A stretch of DNA of 64,000 bases from JANQIO01 sp043513815. GTDB taxonomy: Bacteria; Pseudomonadota; Gammaproteobacteria; Pseudomonadales; Halieaceae. Below the pieces are notes generated by a model that worked only from the letters and a program-made list of their open reading frames with translations, had not been told where the DNA came from and did no database searches. This document shows, in pieces, positions 7,488 through 16,592 of this stretch (its first letter is position 1; every line of letters starts with the position of its first letter). The stretch lies in assembly GCA_043513815.1 (NCBI GenBank), contig CP121313.1, forward strand, positions 1,426,001-1,490,000. The letters are read 5' to 3'. The position numbers were made by a program, and so were the translations under genes.

Positions 7488-8344
7488 ACCAGCGCTGGAA
7501 AATCGGCGATGTCACCGTTACCAAGATTGTCGAAATGGAGACCACCGGTGGCGGCGAGTGGATCCTGCCCGATGCGAAGCCCGAGGCGGTGCAGGAGATT
7601 CCCTGGCTGGTGCCGGAGTTTGCCGACGCCGCGGGCCAACTGCGGTTCAGTATTCACGCCCTGGTGGTGGAAACCCCGTCACTGACCATCGTGGTGGATA
7701 CCTGCGTGGGCAATGACAAGGAGCGCATGCCCTACAAGGCCTGGCACCAGCTGCAAACGGATTTTCTCGACGACCTGGCCGAGGCCGGTTTCGATCGGCA
7801 GCAGGTGGACGTGGTGTTATGCACCCATCTGCATGTGGATCACGTCGGCTGGAACACCATGCGGGTGGAAGACCGCTGGGTGCCGACCTTCCCCAATGCG
7901 CGTTACCTGCTGGCGCAGGACGAGTTTGAACACTGGCGCCAGGATGACGAGGCCTTTCAGCAGACCATCATGGCCGACTCGGTGCTGCCGGTTTTTGATG
8001 CCGGCCTGGTGGACCTGGTAGCGACCGATCACAAAGTCTGTGAGGAAGTAGACCTGGTGCCGACTTCGGGCCATACCCCGGGCCATGTCAGCGTGCGTAT
8101 CCGCTCAGGTGGAGCCCAGGCGCTGATCACAGGTGACTTCGTACACCACCCCTGCCAGATGGCGCGCGTGCACTGGCAGAGCTCCGCCGACTCCAACCCC
8201 GGTGAGGCCGAGGCGACACGCCACCGGGTATTCGCAGAGCACGCCGACACGCCCACACTCATTATCGGCACACACTTCGCCGGCTACACCGGCGGCCATG
8301 TAATCAGTGAGAACGATAGCTACCGCCTGATCCCGCCCAACTAA
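7484..8344 (+). CDS. MBL-fold metallo-hydrolase, lactonase-like
   Basis: Cytosolic protein of 286 residues with the complete metal site of the lactonase/GloB-type MBL fold: THLHVDHVGW (H-x-H-x-D-H), HTPGH downstream, an aspartate in ITGDFVHHP and a terminal histidine in IGTHFAG. The N-terminal half (DVTVTKIVE..., VDTCVGNDKER) is that of the AHL-lactonase/AttM-like cluster. The start at 7484 overlaps the stop of the ABA4-like gene by four bases. The frame is open further upstream inside that gene, but the overlap start is preferred. Hydrolysis of a lactone or thioester is likely; the substrate is unknown. Confidence 0.85.
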   Translation: MNQRWKIGDVTVTKIVEMETTGGGEWILPDAKPEAVQEIPWLVPEFADAAGQLRFSIHALVVETPSLTIVVDTCVGNDKERMPYKAWHQLQTDFLDDLAEAGFDRQQVDVVLCTHLHVDHVGWNTMRVEDRWVPTFPNARYLLAQDEFEHWRQDDEAFQQTIMADSVLPVFDAGLVDLVATDHKVCEEVDLVPTSGHTPGHVSVRIRSGGAQALITGDFVHHPCQMARVHWQSSADSNPGEAEATRHRVFAEHADTPTLIIGTHFAGYTGGHVISENDSYRLIPPN

Positions 8345-8346
8345 CA

Positions 8347-8365
8347 GGGGGACAGATCCCCTTTT
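8347..8365. terminator. Terminator between convergent genes
   Basis: GGGGA-CAGA-TCCCC hairpin followed by TTTT on the plus strand, just after the MBL gene stop at 8344. The PH-domain gene ends at 8364 on the other strand. The core GGGGACAGA resembles the repeat family at 17693-17845. Confidence 0.6.
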
Positions 8366-8732
8366 ACAGCGCGTGTGCGCCAATCACCTTCGAGATGGCC
8401 ACCATATTGGTCTTGCCGCTGAATTCAAACTTCACCTTGCCGACGGCGGAGAAATACAGCTGCAGCTCGGAATCGATGTCCAGCGTGCCAGAGGTTTCCA
8501 CCGACCAGGCGATGATCTTGCTGTAGGGCAGGGACGTGAAGTCTTTCTTGCTGCCGGTCACGCCCTGCACGTTGACCACGATGATGCGTTTGTCGGTAAA
8601 CACCACGCCGTCGCGCATGCTCTTGAAGGCATCGACGATGTCTTCGCCGTCCAGCAGCAGTTCCTGCACCTTGTCACTGAAGTCGTCGTCCTGCTTCAGT
8701 TTGAACACGGCCTTGTTGTCGAAGTCGATCAT
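8364..8732 (-). CDS. PH domain-containing protein (bacterial PH, YvbH-like)
   Basis: A 122-residue soluble protein that consists of one bacterial pleckstrin-homology domain. The line DGVVFTDKRIIVVNVQGVTGSKKDF with the following SLPYSKIIAWSVETSGTLD is characteristic of the bPH_1 family (strand-turn-strand with T-D-K-R, then Y-S-x-I). The N-terminal stretch is acidic and the product has no signal or membrane segment. The molecular role of this family is not known. It is a single gene, convergent with the MBL gene. Confidence 0.85.
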   Translation of the reverse strand: MIDFDNKAVFKLKQDDDFSDKVQELLLDGEDIVDAFKSMRDGVVFTDKRIIVVNVQGVTGSKKDFTSLPYSKIIAWSVETSGTLDIDSELQLYFSAVGKVKFEFSGKTNMVAISKVIGAHAL

Positions 8733-8849
8733 GTTGTTTGTCCCTCATGATGGTTCTGATAGATCGCCCACGCTTGGGCTACGAGAATCTGCTGCGCTGC
8801 TTGACCGCTCGCCTGGTGACTGGCGACAACACTGCGCGCCGGGTGGATG

Positions 8850-9365
8850 CTAGGATTGCGCAGCCGGCTGGCCGGGGAACAGTACATCTTCCAGGAACCA
8901 GGCCGCCAGTGCGTGCCTGCCCTCGAGGCCGGATTTCGCATAGATGCTGGACGCCTGCTGGCGGACAGTCTTTTCACGCGTTTCGCGGATGGCCGCGATC
9001 TCCTTGAGTGACAAACCCTTGAGCAACAGCAGTGCCACCTCCTGTTCGCTGCCCGACAGCCGCCAGTCCTCGAATTGCTGTCGCATGGCCGCCCCGTGCC
9101 GGCGTCGGGCTTCCCGCATTTCGTCGCCAAGGCTGCGCAGCCGCTCCTCGCTCAGCGTGAGAGAGGTGGCCAGCGCCCGGTGCTGCCGGGTTCTGCGCTG
9201 CATGTCCACGATCAGGTAGATACAGCCCCCCAGAGAGAGCAGCAACAGTACCCACTCCTGCGCCAGGTGCGAGGCCGGCAGCGCCAGGTCCGTGTCATGG
9301 AGTACGTCGATCAGTTTCAGCAGGGTGATGGTACCCAGCAGCAGGGCGATCAGCAGGTCTTTCAT
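8850..9365 (-). CDS. Membrane-anchored LuxR-type transcriptional regulator
   Basis: A 171-residue protein with two N-terminal hydrophobic helices (about 3-20 and 38-54), a charged, probably coiled-coil linker (56-100) and a C-terminal LuxR/GerE helix-turn-helix (about 103-150). The recognition part reads GLSLKEIAAIRETREKTVRQQASSIYAKSG. There is no receiver or autoinducer domain, so it is a one-component, membrane-bound design. It is transcribed away from the TolC/adaptor/RND efflux operon across a 139-bp gap and most likely controls that operon, sensing at or across the inner membrane. The signal is unknown. Confidence 0.8.
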   Translation of the reverse strand: MKDLLIALLLGTITLLKLIDVLHDTDLALPASHLAQEWVLLLLSLGGCIYLIVDMQRRTRQHRALATSLTLSEERLRSLGDEMREARRRHGAAMRQQFEDWRLSGSEQEVALLLLKGLSLKEIAAIRETREKTVRQQASSIYAKSGLEGRHALAAWFLEDVLFPGQPAAQS

Positions 9366-9504
9366 TTTATCTCTTTAAAACCAATAGGTTACGGGAATAT
9401 CGAACATATGTCCCATCGGCCTGTGAGCGGCCAAAGTAGGCATATGCCGCATGCGGCGACGGGGCGGTGTCGTTAGGCTGCCTGTACTTTCACTGGACGC
9501 CATT
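9366..9504. promoter_or_regulatory. Divergent promoter region with CATATG palindromes
   Basis: The 139 bp between the LuxR-type regulator and the efflux operon holds two palindromes sharing CATATG: GAACATATGTCC at 9402-9413 and GGCATATGCC at 9439-9448, 37 bp apart. LuxR-type proteins bind short dyads, so these are reasonable operator candidates. A clear -35/-10 pair could not be fixed by eye. Confidence 0.4.
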
Positions 9505-10689
9505 ATGATAAGGGAACCGCGCACTACTGTGCTACGCCAGCTGCTGCTTGTCCTGCTGCTGGCTGGCTGTGCACAACACTCGGCAGCGAGCACCCTGCGC
9601 GATGCCCTCGCCGGCGCGCTGGAGCGGGCGCATTTCGAGCAGGACGCCGACCAGCCAGCGGCCAGTCGCTGGTTGTCTGCCACCCCGTCCCTGACAGCCA
9701 GCTATATCGACAGCCAGGAATCCCTGGGTACCGACGAGACGGAGGTCATCTTCAATCTGCCTATCAAGTCCCGCAACCGGAGGCAGCTGGATAAAAGGCT
9801 GACCCGTGTCTCCATCCAATTTGAAACCGCCGGTACCGAATACCGGCGCTGGGTGTATTCCGGCTATGTGCGCGAGCGCGCCTGGGCAACACGTCTCGCG
9901 GTCGTGCGCCTGGAGGCGGCGCGCGACAAGCTCAAGATGCTGGCTGCGCTGGCCGATCGCTCTTCACAACTCGCCAAAAGCGGGGCCTTGCCCGTTTATG
10001 CCAGTTTGATAGTGGAGCGCGAACGGCTGGGCGCTGCGCTGGAGCTGGACGCGCGTCGAGCAGACGCCGAACGGTCGCGCGCCGACTTTGCAGCGCTGAC
10101 AGGCTTGCCCGACATTCCATCAGACCTTTCGGGGCAGGCGCCTGTCCCGCCGACGCTGGAGTATGCCTCGCATCCTGCCATGCGTCGTCTGGAGCGTGAA
10201 CGCGAGCAGGAGGCAGCCCTGCTGGCGCTGTCGGCGCCGGATACAGCGAGCTGGAATCTCGCCTTTATCGCGCGCGACTTCGATGGCCCTCAACTCAACG
10301 AAGACCAATACGGATTGCAAATAGAGATGCCACTGAATTTCCTGGGTACGCAAACCACCGCCAACAGCAGCCAGACGCGTTCTGCGCAGCGGGCCTATCT
10401 ACTGGCCCGTGACGAGCTGTGGCTCAAGCTGAAACAGCAGTGGGACGCGGCGCGAGTGGAGGCGCAACGTCTCGAACATCGGCAGGCATTGCTTACCGAG
10501 GCCGTGGCGGTGGGCGAACGCATAGAGACACATATTCTGGCACTGCGAGCAAGCAATGAGATCGATGGGGAAATCCTGCTGCAGCGCCTGCTGGATGTGG
10601 CCAACACGCAGGCCGAACTTGCGGTCACAGCCGCGCTGGCGGGGCGCAACAGGGCCCGCTTGCGCCAGGCCGCGGGGTGGGCGCTATGA
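9505..10689 (+). CDS. TolC-family outer-membrane efflux lipoprotein
   Basis: Outer-membrane channel component of a tripartite efflux system, 394 residues. The start at 9505 gives a lipoprotein signal with lipobox LAGC at residues 19-22. The frame is open for 18 more codons upstream, but those would bury the signal. The rest is alanine- and arginine-rich, long helical sequence typical of TolC-like proteins, for example ERERLGAALELDARRADAE, with the duplicated helix pattern. It is the first gene of the efflux operon and its stop overlaps the adaptor start by four bases. Confidence 0.85.
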   Translation: MIREPRTTVLRQLLLVLLLAGCAQHSAASTLRDALAGALERAHFEQDADQPAASRWLSATPSLTASYIDSQESLGTDETEVIFNLPIKSRNRRQLDKRLTRVSIQFETAGTEYRRWVYSGYVRERAWATRLAVVRLEAARDKLKMLAALADRSSQLAKSGALPVYASLIVERERLGAALELDARRADAERSRADFAALTGLPDIPSDLSGQAPVPPTLEYASHPAMRRLEREREQEAALLALSAPDTASWNLAFIARDFDGPQLNEDQYGLQIEMPLNFLGTQTTANSSQTRSAQRAYLLARDELWLKLKQQWDAARVEAQRLEHRQALLTEAVAVGERIETHILALRASNEIDGEILLQRLLDVANTQAELAVTAALAGRNRARLRQAAGWAL

Positions 10690-11705
10690 AATTCACGATC
10701 CCGCTATTACTGCTCTCGCTTGTCATGCCCTGCAGTGCGAATGAGAAGGTGCCATTGGCGTCTCTCGGCGCGCTGGATATCGAGTTTTCCAAAGTATTGT
10801 CTGTGGAGACAGTGCCGGGGCCCCCGTTGCGCGGTGAGATGCGCGCCCGCGCCGGGGAGGCGTTTAGCGTGGCGCTTCCCATGACGGCCAGCCGTGCCGC
10901 GTTCACACTGTCACCCGGAGACCAGGTCGCCGCCGGTGACCCGGTGGTGTGGCTGGAGGGCCCCGATGTCGAACACTGGCTGTCGGAATACCGGGCACTG
11001 ACAGCGCAGCTTGAGATCGCGCGGCAGCGTTATCAGCGCAACCAGCGCCTGTATCAAGACAACGTGCTGGCGGCTGAACAATGGGCTGATATCCAGGCGC
11101 GCTACTTCGCGCTGCAGCTACAACACGAGCATATGCAGCACTTTTACGACCTGCTGCCCAGCGACGGCATCAGCCATCAGGGTGTGATGCTCGCGTCACC
11201 CCGTGCTGGCAGCGTGGTATTTGACTCGCGTCTGGACAGCATCAGCATAGGCGAGACAGCCTTTTCCGTGGTCGCCCCCGGCACGCTGCGCCTGCACGTC
11301 GAGGTGCCGTCGCAGCGGTCCGCGGAGCTCGCTGGACTTTCTCTGCCGGGCTGCCGCCTTGCGGTAGACAGGATTGATGGTGTTGCCCGCAATTTCTTTG
11401 TTTCGGCGTGGAGCGAACCGACCCGGGAGGGCTGCCCGCAGCGTCTCGGTACGCTGGTGTCTGCCATACCACTTTATTACGCGGCGGCGCTGGTGATCCC
11501 GCGGGACGCCCTGTTCCAGTGGCAGGGTGAGCCGCATGTGCTGGTTCGCAGCGGCGACTTACTGCACGCGCACCGGGTGGTGCTGATCGCCGATACGCCC
11601 CAGGGCTATGCTATCGGGTCGGATGAAGCACTGGCGGATCAGGATGTGCTGTCACGGTCGGTCAGCGCTGTGCAGGGCATCCTGCTGGGTCTGGGGGGCG
11701 AATAG
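10686..11705 (+). CDS. Efflux RND periplasmic adaptor (membrane-fusion protein)
   Basis: A 339-residue adaptor that would link the inner-membrane pump to the TolC-like channel. The ATG at 10686 overlaps the previous stop (ATGA). A Sec signal (MKFTIPLLLLSLVMPCSA) is followed by the lipoyl/barrel-type half-motif (FTLSPGDQVAAGDPVVWL), a helical hairpin with YRALTAQLEIARQRYQRNQRLY, and the second half-motif (GVMLASPRAGSVV). It lacks the long metal-binding C-terminus of CusB. It overlaps the pump start by one base, so three proteins are made from one coupled message. Confidence 0.85.
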   Translation: MKFTIPLLLLSLVMPCSANEKVPLASLGALDIEFSKVLSVETVPGPPLRGEMRARAGEAFSVALPMTASRAAFTLSPGDQVAAGDPVVWLEGPDVEHWLSEYRALTAQLEIARQRYQRNQRLYQDNVLAAEQWADIQARYFALQLQHEHMQHFYDLLPSDGISHQGVMLASPRAGSVVFDSRLDSISIGETAFSVVAPGTLRLHVEVPSQRSAELAGLSLPGCRLAVDRIDGVARNFFVSAWSEPTREGCPQRLGTLVSAIPLYYAAALVIPRDALFQWQGEPHVLVRSGDLLHAHRVVLIADTPQGYAIGSDEALADQDVLSRSVSAVQGILLGLGGE

Positions 11706-14700
11706 TGCTGGCGGCGCTGATTCGCTTCGCCCTGACCCAGCGGCTGTTTGTCGGTGTGTTGACCTTGTGCCTGCTGGTCGCGGGTATCCGCGCCTGGATA
11801 CAGATTCCCATCGACGCGTTCCCGGATATCTCACCGACCCAGGTGAAGATCATCCTGAAAGCGCCCGGTATGACCGCGGAAGAGATAGAGCGTCGGGTAA
11901 CACGGCCAATTGAAACGGAGTTGCTGGGTATTCCCCGCCAGGCCGTGTTGCGCTCTACCACCAAATACGCGATCACCGACATCACCCTGGATTTCCAGTC
12001 CGGCACCGACATCTACTGGGCCCGCCAGCAGGTCAACGAGCGCCTGACCAGTGTTCGCGACCAGTTGCCTGCCACCGTGTCAGGCGGCGTCGCCCCGATG
12101 AGCACGCCGCTGTCGGAGATGTTCATGTTCACGCTGGAAAATCCGAACCTGGACCTTATGCAGCGTCGGCAGCTGCTGGACTGGGAGGTCAGGCCCGCAT
12201 TGCGCACGGTGCCCGGCGTCGCCGACGTGAACATTCTGGGCGGTTATGCCCGCACTTACAGCATTGGTCTTGATCCAGCACGGCTGGCACAGCTGGGTCT
12301 TACCTTGGTGGATGTGCGGGAAGCGATTGTTGCCAACAACCGTAACGTGGGTGTCGGGCGCATCACCCAGGGTAACGATGTGCTGGTGGTGCGGACCGAG
12401 GGGCGCCTGGTTGCGCCGGCGGATATGGACGACATTGTCGTCACCAGTAATCGCGGCGAGTCCTATCGGCTGGGCGACATAGCGGAGACCGGAATCGGCC
12501 ACCTGGCGCGTTACGGCGCCGTGACCGCTGACGGCGAAGAGACCGCCGAGGCGCTGGTGATCGCCCTCAAGAACAGCAATACAGGAGCTGTTGTCGACGG
12601 CGTGAAAGCGAGGCTGGCCGAGTTGGAGAACAGCATGCCGCCAGGCACCCGGCTCAATGTATTCTATGATCGCGCTGGCCTGATCGATACCGCCATAGGC
12701 ACCATATCCTCAGCCCTGGTCCAGGCCGTGATACTGGTTGTCGGCCTGCTGGCGCTGTTCATGGGTAACCTGCGTGCGGCGCTGGTGGTATCCCTGTCGC
12801 TACCGCTGGCGGCGCTGGCCACCTTTCTGCTGATGAGCGTGTTCGGCCTGTCCGCCAACCTGATGAGCCTGGGTGGGCTGGTAATTGCCATTGGCATGAT
12901 TGTCGACTCATCGGTGGTCGTGGTCGAAAACGCGGTATCGCGGCTCGATGAGGGTGCGCGTCTGCCACGACTGCATGTCATTTATCGGGCCTGCAAGGAA
13001 GTGGCCGTACCGGTAGTGTCCGGCACGCTGATCGTGCTGATTGTTTTCTCGCCGTTGCTGATGCTCAAGGGGCTGGAGGGGAAGCTGTTCTCACCGGTGG
13101 CGCTGACCATTGTTTTCGCCATGCTGGCGGCACTGCTGATGGCGCTGACGGTCATCCCGGTGCTGGCCTCGCTGCTGCTCAGCACAAAGGCCGCCGGGTT
13201 GCCGCGCTTCATGCAACGACTGCAGGCGCTTTACCGCGCCAGCCTGGCCAGGGTGCTGCAAGGCCCCGCAGTGCTGATCGCGGCGCTGGGCGGCTTGCTG
13301 CTGCTGAGTGCTGTGCTGTTTGCCTTTACCGGCAAGACCTTCATGCCGGTCATGGACGAGGGCGACATTATTGTGCAGCTGGAGAAATCCCCCAGTATTT
13401 CCCTGGCGGCATCGGTGGCGCTGGACCGGGAGGTTGAGCTGGCGTTACTGGAAGCGGTGCCCGAGATACGCCAGATCGTCGCGCGCACCGGCTCCGATGA
13501 ACTCGGCCTCGACCCCATGGGCCTCAACGAAACCGATGTGTTCATGGAGCTGGCGCCGGAGGAACAGTGGCAGGCGGCGGACAAGCAGGCGATTGAAGGC
13601 CGAATCCGGGAAGTGCTGCTGGGCTTCCCCGGTATCAGCTTTGGCTTTACCCAACCGATACAGATGCGCATCTCGGAAATGCTTACCGGCAGTACCGGGG
13701 ATGTATCGATCAAGATCTTCGGTGAGGACCTGGATGAACTGGCGCGACTGGTACAAAGCGCTGCCACCGCCGTTCGCGATGTGGAGGGCGCGGTGGATGT
13801 GCGCGCCGCGGTCACCGAGGGCAGCCTGTTCCTGGCAGTACGTGCGCGCAGTGAAATCGCCGCCGCCAACGGCCTGACCACCGAGGCGCTGTCAGATTGG
13901 CTCAAGACCCAGCTGGACGGTCTCGCTGTGTCAGAGATCATCGAGGGCAGGCGGCGCACGCCGGTGGTGCTGGTCACCGGCCCGACGGAACTGTCGCGGC
14001 CGGGAAGCGCGGTGGCGCTTGGCCAGACTGCGGTGGTGCTGCCGGATGGCAGCGCAGCAAGCCTGGCTGATGTCGCCGTTCTCGAGTACCTGGAGGGTCC
14101 ACTGCGCATTGAGCGCCAGCAGGGCAACCGCTTTGGCGCGGTGACGGTCAATGTGGAGGGACGCGATGTAGTGGGCTTCGTGGAAGAACTCGCCGCAACC
14201 CTGCAGGAACGTGTACCGCTGCCGCCGGGCTACCTGGTGCAATTTGGCGGTGAGTTCGAGAACCAGCAGCGCGCCACCAGGGACTTGCTGTTGCTGATAC
14301 CGGCCGCCCTGTTGCTGATACTGATTATCCTGTTCACCACTTTCCGCTCTCTCACACTCGCGGGGCTGATTCTGGGCAATATCCCCTTCGCCCTGATGGG
14401 TGGCGTGATCGCACTGTTTGCCAGCGGGGAGTACCTGTCGGTACCCGCGTCAGTTGGGCTGATCGCCCTGCTGGGGGTCGCGGTACTGAACGGTGTGGTG
14501 ATGCTCAGTTACTTTGAGCAAATGCGCAGTGCCGCCGTCGGGGCAGCAGATCGGGTACTGGACGGTGCGGTCAAGCGCCTGCGGCCGATCCTGATGACGG
14601 CCACCACGGCGATGTTTGGTCTGGCCCCGCTGGTGTTTGCCACCGGTCCCGGCGCCGAGGTGCAACGGCCGCTGGCGATTGTCGTCATCGGCGGTCTGCT

Positions 14701-14767
14701 GACCTCGACGCTCACCACACTGTATCTGCTGCCTGTCCTCTATCAATACACGGAACGCTTACGATGA
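11705..14767 (+). CDS. HME-type RND efflux pump (CzcA/CusA family)
   Basis: Inner-membrane proton antiporter of 1020 residues, full length for the heavy-metal-efflux RND family. The N-terminus has the family line IPIDAFPDISPTQVKI. The fourth transmembrane helix carries LGGLVIAIGMIVDSSVVVVEN with the conserved Asp and Glu of the proton path. The two halves each show the TM1/large periplasmic loop/five-helix pattern. The loop contains QPIQMRISEMLTGSTGDV, close to the CzcA line. The CusA methionine triad could not be verified, so the exported ion (divalent cation or monovalent) is open. The start is GTG, overlapping the adaptor stop. Confidence 0.9.
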   Translation: MLAALIRFALTQRLFVGVLTLCLLVAGIRAWIQIPIDAFPDISPTQVKIILKAPGMTAEEIERRVTRPIETELLGIPRQAVLRSTTKYAITDITLDFQSGTDIYWARQQVNERLTSVRDQLPATVSGGVAPMSTPLSEMFMFTLENPNLDLMQRRQLLDWEVRPALRTVPGVADVNILGGYARTYSIGLDPARLAQLGLTLVDVREAIVANNRNVGVGRITQGNDVLVVRTEGRLVAPADMDDIVVTSNRGESYRLGDIAETGIGHLARYGAVTADGEETAEALVIALKNSNTGAVVDGVKARLAELENSMPPGTRLNVFYDRAGLIDTAIGTISSALVQAVILVVGLLALFMGNLRAALVVSLSLPLAALATFLLMSVFGLSANLMSLGGLVIAIGMIVDSSVVVVENAVSRLDEGARLPRLHVIYRACKEVAVPVVSGTLIVLIVFSPLLMLKGLEGKLFSPVALTIVFAMLAALLMALTVIPVLASLLLSTKAAGLPRFMQRLQALYRASLARVLQGPAVLIAALGGLLLLSAVLFAFTGKTFMPVMDEGDIIVQLEKSPSISLAASVALDREVELALLEAVPEIRQIVARTGSDELGLDPMGLNETDVFMELAPEEQWQAADKQAIEGRIREVLLGFPGISFGFTQPIQMRISEMLTGSTGDVSIKIFGEDLDELARLVQSAATAVRDVEGAVDVRAAVTEGSLFLAVRARSEIAAANGLTTEALSDWLKTQLDGLAVSEIIEGRRRTPVVLVTGPTELSRPGSAVALGQTAVVLPDGSAASLADVAVLEYLEGPLRIERQQGNRFGAVTVNVEGRDVVGFVEELAATLQERVPLPPGYLVQFGGEFENQQRATRDLLLLIPAALLLILIILFTTFRSLTLAGLILGNIPFALMGGVIALFASGEYLSVPASVGLIALLGVAVLNGVVMLSYFEQMRSAAVGAADRVLDGAVKRLRPILMTATTAMFGLAPLVFATGPGAEVQRPLAIVVIGGLLTSTLTTLYLLPVLYQYTERLR

Positions 14768-15090
14768 ATGATTCGCAGGTATTTGTACTGGTGGCGCCGG
14801 ATTCGCGGCGCGAAGATATCATCGACGCCCTCATGTCGCTGAGTGCCATCAGCGGATTCACGCTCAGCCAGGCCATGGGTTTCAGTGCCGAGCACAGCCA
14901 CTTCAACCTGCGTGAGCAGGTCGAAGGCTGTCGGGCCTTTACGCGCTTTGAGGTGGTATTCGAGCCTCAGTCTCTCAAGCCGCTGCTGGATACGCTGTCT
15001 ACCGCAGTTGGCTCGGAGCAGTTGCGCTACTGGATCGTTGACGCGCCGCAGTGTGGACACGTGCCCATAGCGCAGGGAGCAGAGGGCTAG
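14764..15090 (+). CDS. DUF3240 family protein
   Basis: A 108-residue soluble protein with a ferredoxin-like, PII-type pattern: VFVLVAPDSRREDIIDALMSL, then GCRAFTRFEVVFE and a C-terminal LRYWIVDAPQCG. DUF3240 genes are known mainly as the last gene of CzcA/CusA-type operons. That is the case here: the ATG overlaps the pump stop by four bases. A regulatory or metal-sensing role next to the pump is plausible, by analogy with PII/CutA-like proteins, but not shown. Confidence 0.8.
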   Translation: MNDSQVFVLVAPDSRREDIIDALMSLSAISGFTLSQAMGFSAEHSHFNLREQVEGCRAFTRFEVVFEPQSLKPLLDTLSTAVGSEQLRYWIVDAPQCGHVPIAQGAEG

Positions 15091-15108
15091 CACTCAGGAA
15101 GGAATCTC

Positions 15109-15139
15109 GCCAGGCCTCGGCGCTTGGCGCCTGCCTGGC
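15109..15139 (+). terminator. Hairpin after the efflux operon
   Basis: GCCAGGC (15109-15115) pairs with GCCTGGC (15133-15139), and inside it GGCGC pairs with GCGCC around a TTG loop. It lies 18 bp after the DUF3240 stop and between convergent genes. There is no U-tract, so it may act only with help or simply protect the 3' end. Confidence 0.4.
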
Positions 15140-15160
15140 CGGGAGGTCACTGTGCGGTTT

Positions 15161-16396
15161 TTACAGCGCCTGGTCCAGCGCAGTGAGAATCCGCTCCAAC
15201 TCATCAAGCTTGTTGTAGTGCAACAGAGAAATACGCACCACGCCGTCGGCCGGGTCGATGCCCATCGCCTCCAGCGCCCGCGGCGCATAGAAGTCACCGC
15301 TTTCGGTGCCAATACCCTGCGCCTGCAGGGCCGCGGCCAGCTCGGCCGAGCTTCCCCGATGCGGCTTGAAGGCCACGGTTGGCGCGCGGTCGCCGTCGCG
15401 GCAGTGCCGTTTGCCGAGTAGCTGTACCTTGCCGGAGTTATCGAGGTAGTCGAGCAGCGGCTCGGCCAACAGGCGTTCCTGTCCAACGATCAGCTCGTGC
15501 ACGGCATCACCGCGGGTCAGTGCATCGTCATCGTCGCTGCCGCCGTGATGGGTGTGCAGTGCATGGAGGTAGTCCAGCACGCCCTGGCAGGCGGCAACCT
15601 GGCCGTGCTGGGGTCCGGTCGGGTTGAAGCGCTTGCTCGGGTCGGCCCGATTGAAGAAGTGGCCCTGGCCGGCCAGTTCCTCGGAGACTGCCGCATCTAC
15701 ATACAGAACGCCCTGGTGTGGTCCGTACACCTTGTAGAGGCTGAACAGGTACATATCCACGCCCAATGCTTTCACATCGGGGATGTGGTGTGGCGCATAG
15801 GATACGGCATCCACACAGACCCTGGCCGGGCTGCGGGCGTGTACTTCGCGGGCGATGTCGGCCACCGGGTTCACCGTCCCCATGAGGTTGGAGGCCTGAG
15901 TGAAGAACACCCAGCGGGTGTTCTGGTTCAGCAACTGGTAGAGGTCTTCCGGGTCCAGCAGGCCGGTGGCCGGGTCGATAGCCCAGACGCGGAGGGTCGC
16001 GCCCTGTTCCTCGGCCTTGCGTTCCCAGGCGCCAATATTGGCCTCGTGATCCTGCTGGCAGATCACGATCTCATCACCGGGGCCCCAGCTGGCACCCAGG
16101 GCCTGGGCCATAACATAGCTGTTGGCCGAGGTAGAGGGGCCCAGGGTCAGTTCCTTTACATCGATATTCAGCGCCTCGGCCCAGCCGGCTTTGGCGCGGT
16201 CCATGGCATCACCCGCCTCCCGCGAAGGAGTGAAGGCGGAGTAGGGCTGCACCCGGGTGTGGGTGTTGTACTGGTTGAGCAATTCGATAACGGGCGCGGC
16301 AACAAAGCTGCCGCCCGCATTACTGCAGAACACGACTCCCGGGTAGTCGTTGCACTGGGGAAACTGGGAACGAACAAAGTCGAGATCAAGCGGCAT
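15161..16396 (-). CDS. Cysteine desulfurase-like class V aminotransferase
   Basis: PLP enzyme of 411 residues in the NifS/CsdA-like superfamily, close to the VC1184-type subfamily by its start FVRSQFP...VVFCSNAGGSFVA. Residues seen are the stacking histidine in CQQDHEAN (about 117), Asp196 in VCVDAVSYAPHH and the PLP lysine in LYKVYGPHQG (Lys222). A cysteine persulfide loop at the C-terminal side is not evident, so desulfurase activity is uncertain; selenocysteine lyase-like or C-S/C-N lyase activity is equally possible. The start at 16396 is preferred over an upstream in-frame ATG 42 bp away. Confidence 0.8.
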   Translation of the reverse strand: MPLDLDFVRSQFPQCNDYPGVVFCSNAGGSFVAAPVIELLNQYNTHTRVQPYSAFTPSREAGDAMDRAKAGWAEALNIDVKELTLGPSTSANSYVMAQALGASWGPGDEIVICQQDHEANIGAWERKAEEQGATLRVWAIDPATGLLDPEDLYQLLNQNTRWVFFTQASNLMGTVNPVADIAREVHARSPARVCVDAVSYAPHHIPDVKALGVDMYLFSLYKVYGPHQGVLYVDAAVSEELAGQGHFFNRADPSKRFNPTGPQHGQVAACQGVLDYLHALHTHHGGSDDDDALTRGDAVHELIVGQERLLAEPLLDYLDNSGKVQLLGKRHCRDGDRAPTVAFKPHRGSSAELAAALQAQGIGTESGDFYAPRALEAMGIDPADGVVRISLLHYNKLDELERILTALDQAL

Positions 16397-16449
16397 AGTG
16401 AAAGCTTCCAAATTCAGAGCCCGAAAAGATACCACCAAACCCCCAAAAA

Positions 16450-16553
16450 GGGGTCAGACCACGTTTCTGACTGAAATTGATATGCGTGGGTGCCAGGGGT
16501 CGGTAGCGCGCTTCTACCCGCCCACTTTTCCAGTCAAAGACGTGGTCTATCCC
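16450..16553. repeat. Inverted repeat of the GGGG(A/T)CAGACCACGT family
   Basis: GGGGTCAGACCACGTTTCTG at 16450 is mirrored by a reverse-complement arm ending GACGTGGTCTATCCC at 16553. The arms are about 27 bp and the centre about 50 bp. The element is the same as that at 17693-17845, 1.2 kb away, and both flank the sulfotransferase gene. Half-motifs also occur in the hairpins at 8347 and 41138. Confidence 0.7.
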
Positions 16554-16566
16554 TATTTTATTGTGC

Positions 16567-16585
16567 GGGCAAAAGGGCTTTGCCC
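16567..16585 (-). terminator. Hairpin after the sulfotransferase gene
   Basis: Seven-base-pair stem GGGCAAA/TTTGCCC with a five-base loop, 7 bp beyond the sulfotransferase stop on the minus strand. It is followed by an AT-rich stretch (ACAATAAAATAG) without a clean U-run. Confidence 0.45.
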
Positions 16586-16592
16586 AAATGCT

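Noticed and set aside
7044..8344. Quorum-quenching operon
   Set aside because: The MBL enzyme is lactonase-like, but its coupled partner is an ABA4-like membrane protein and no quorum-sensing synthase or regulator is present; the substrate cannot be claimed.
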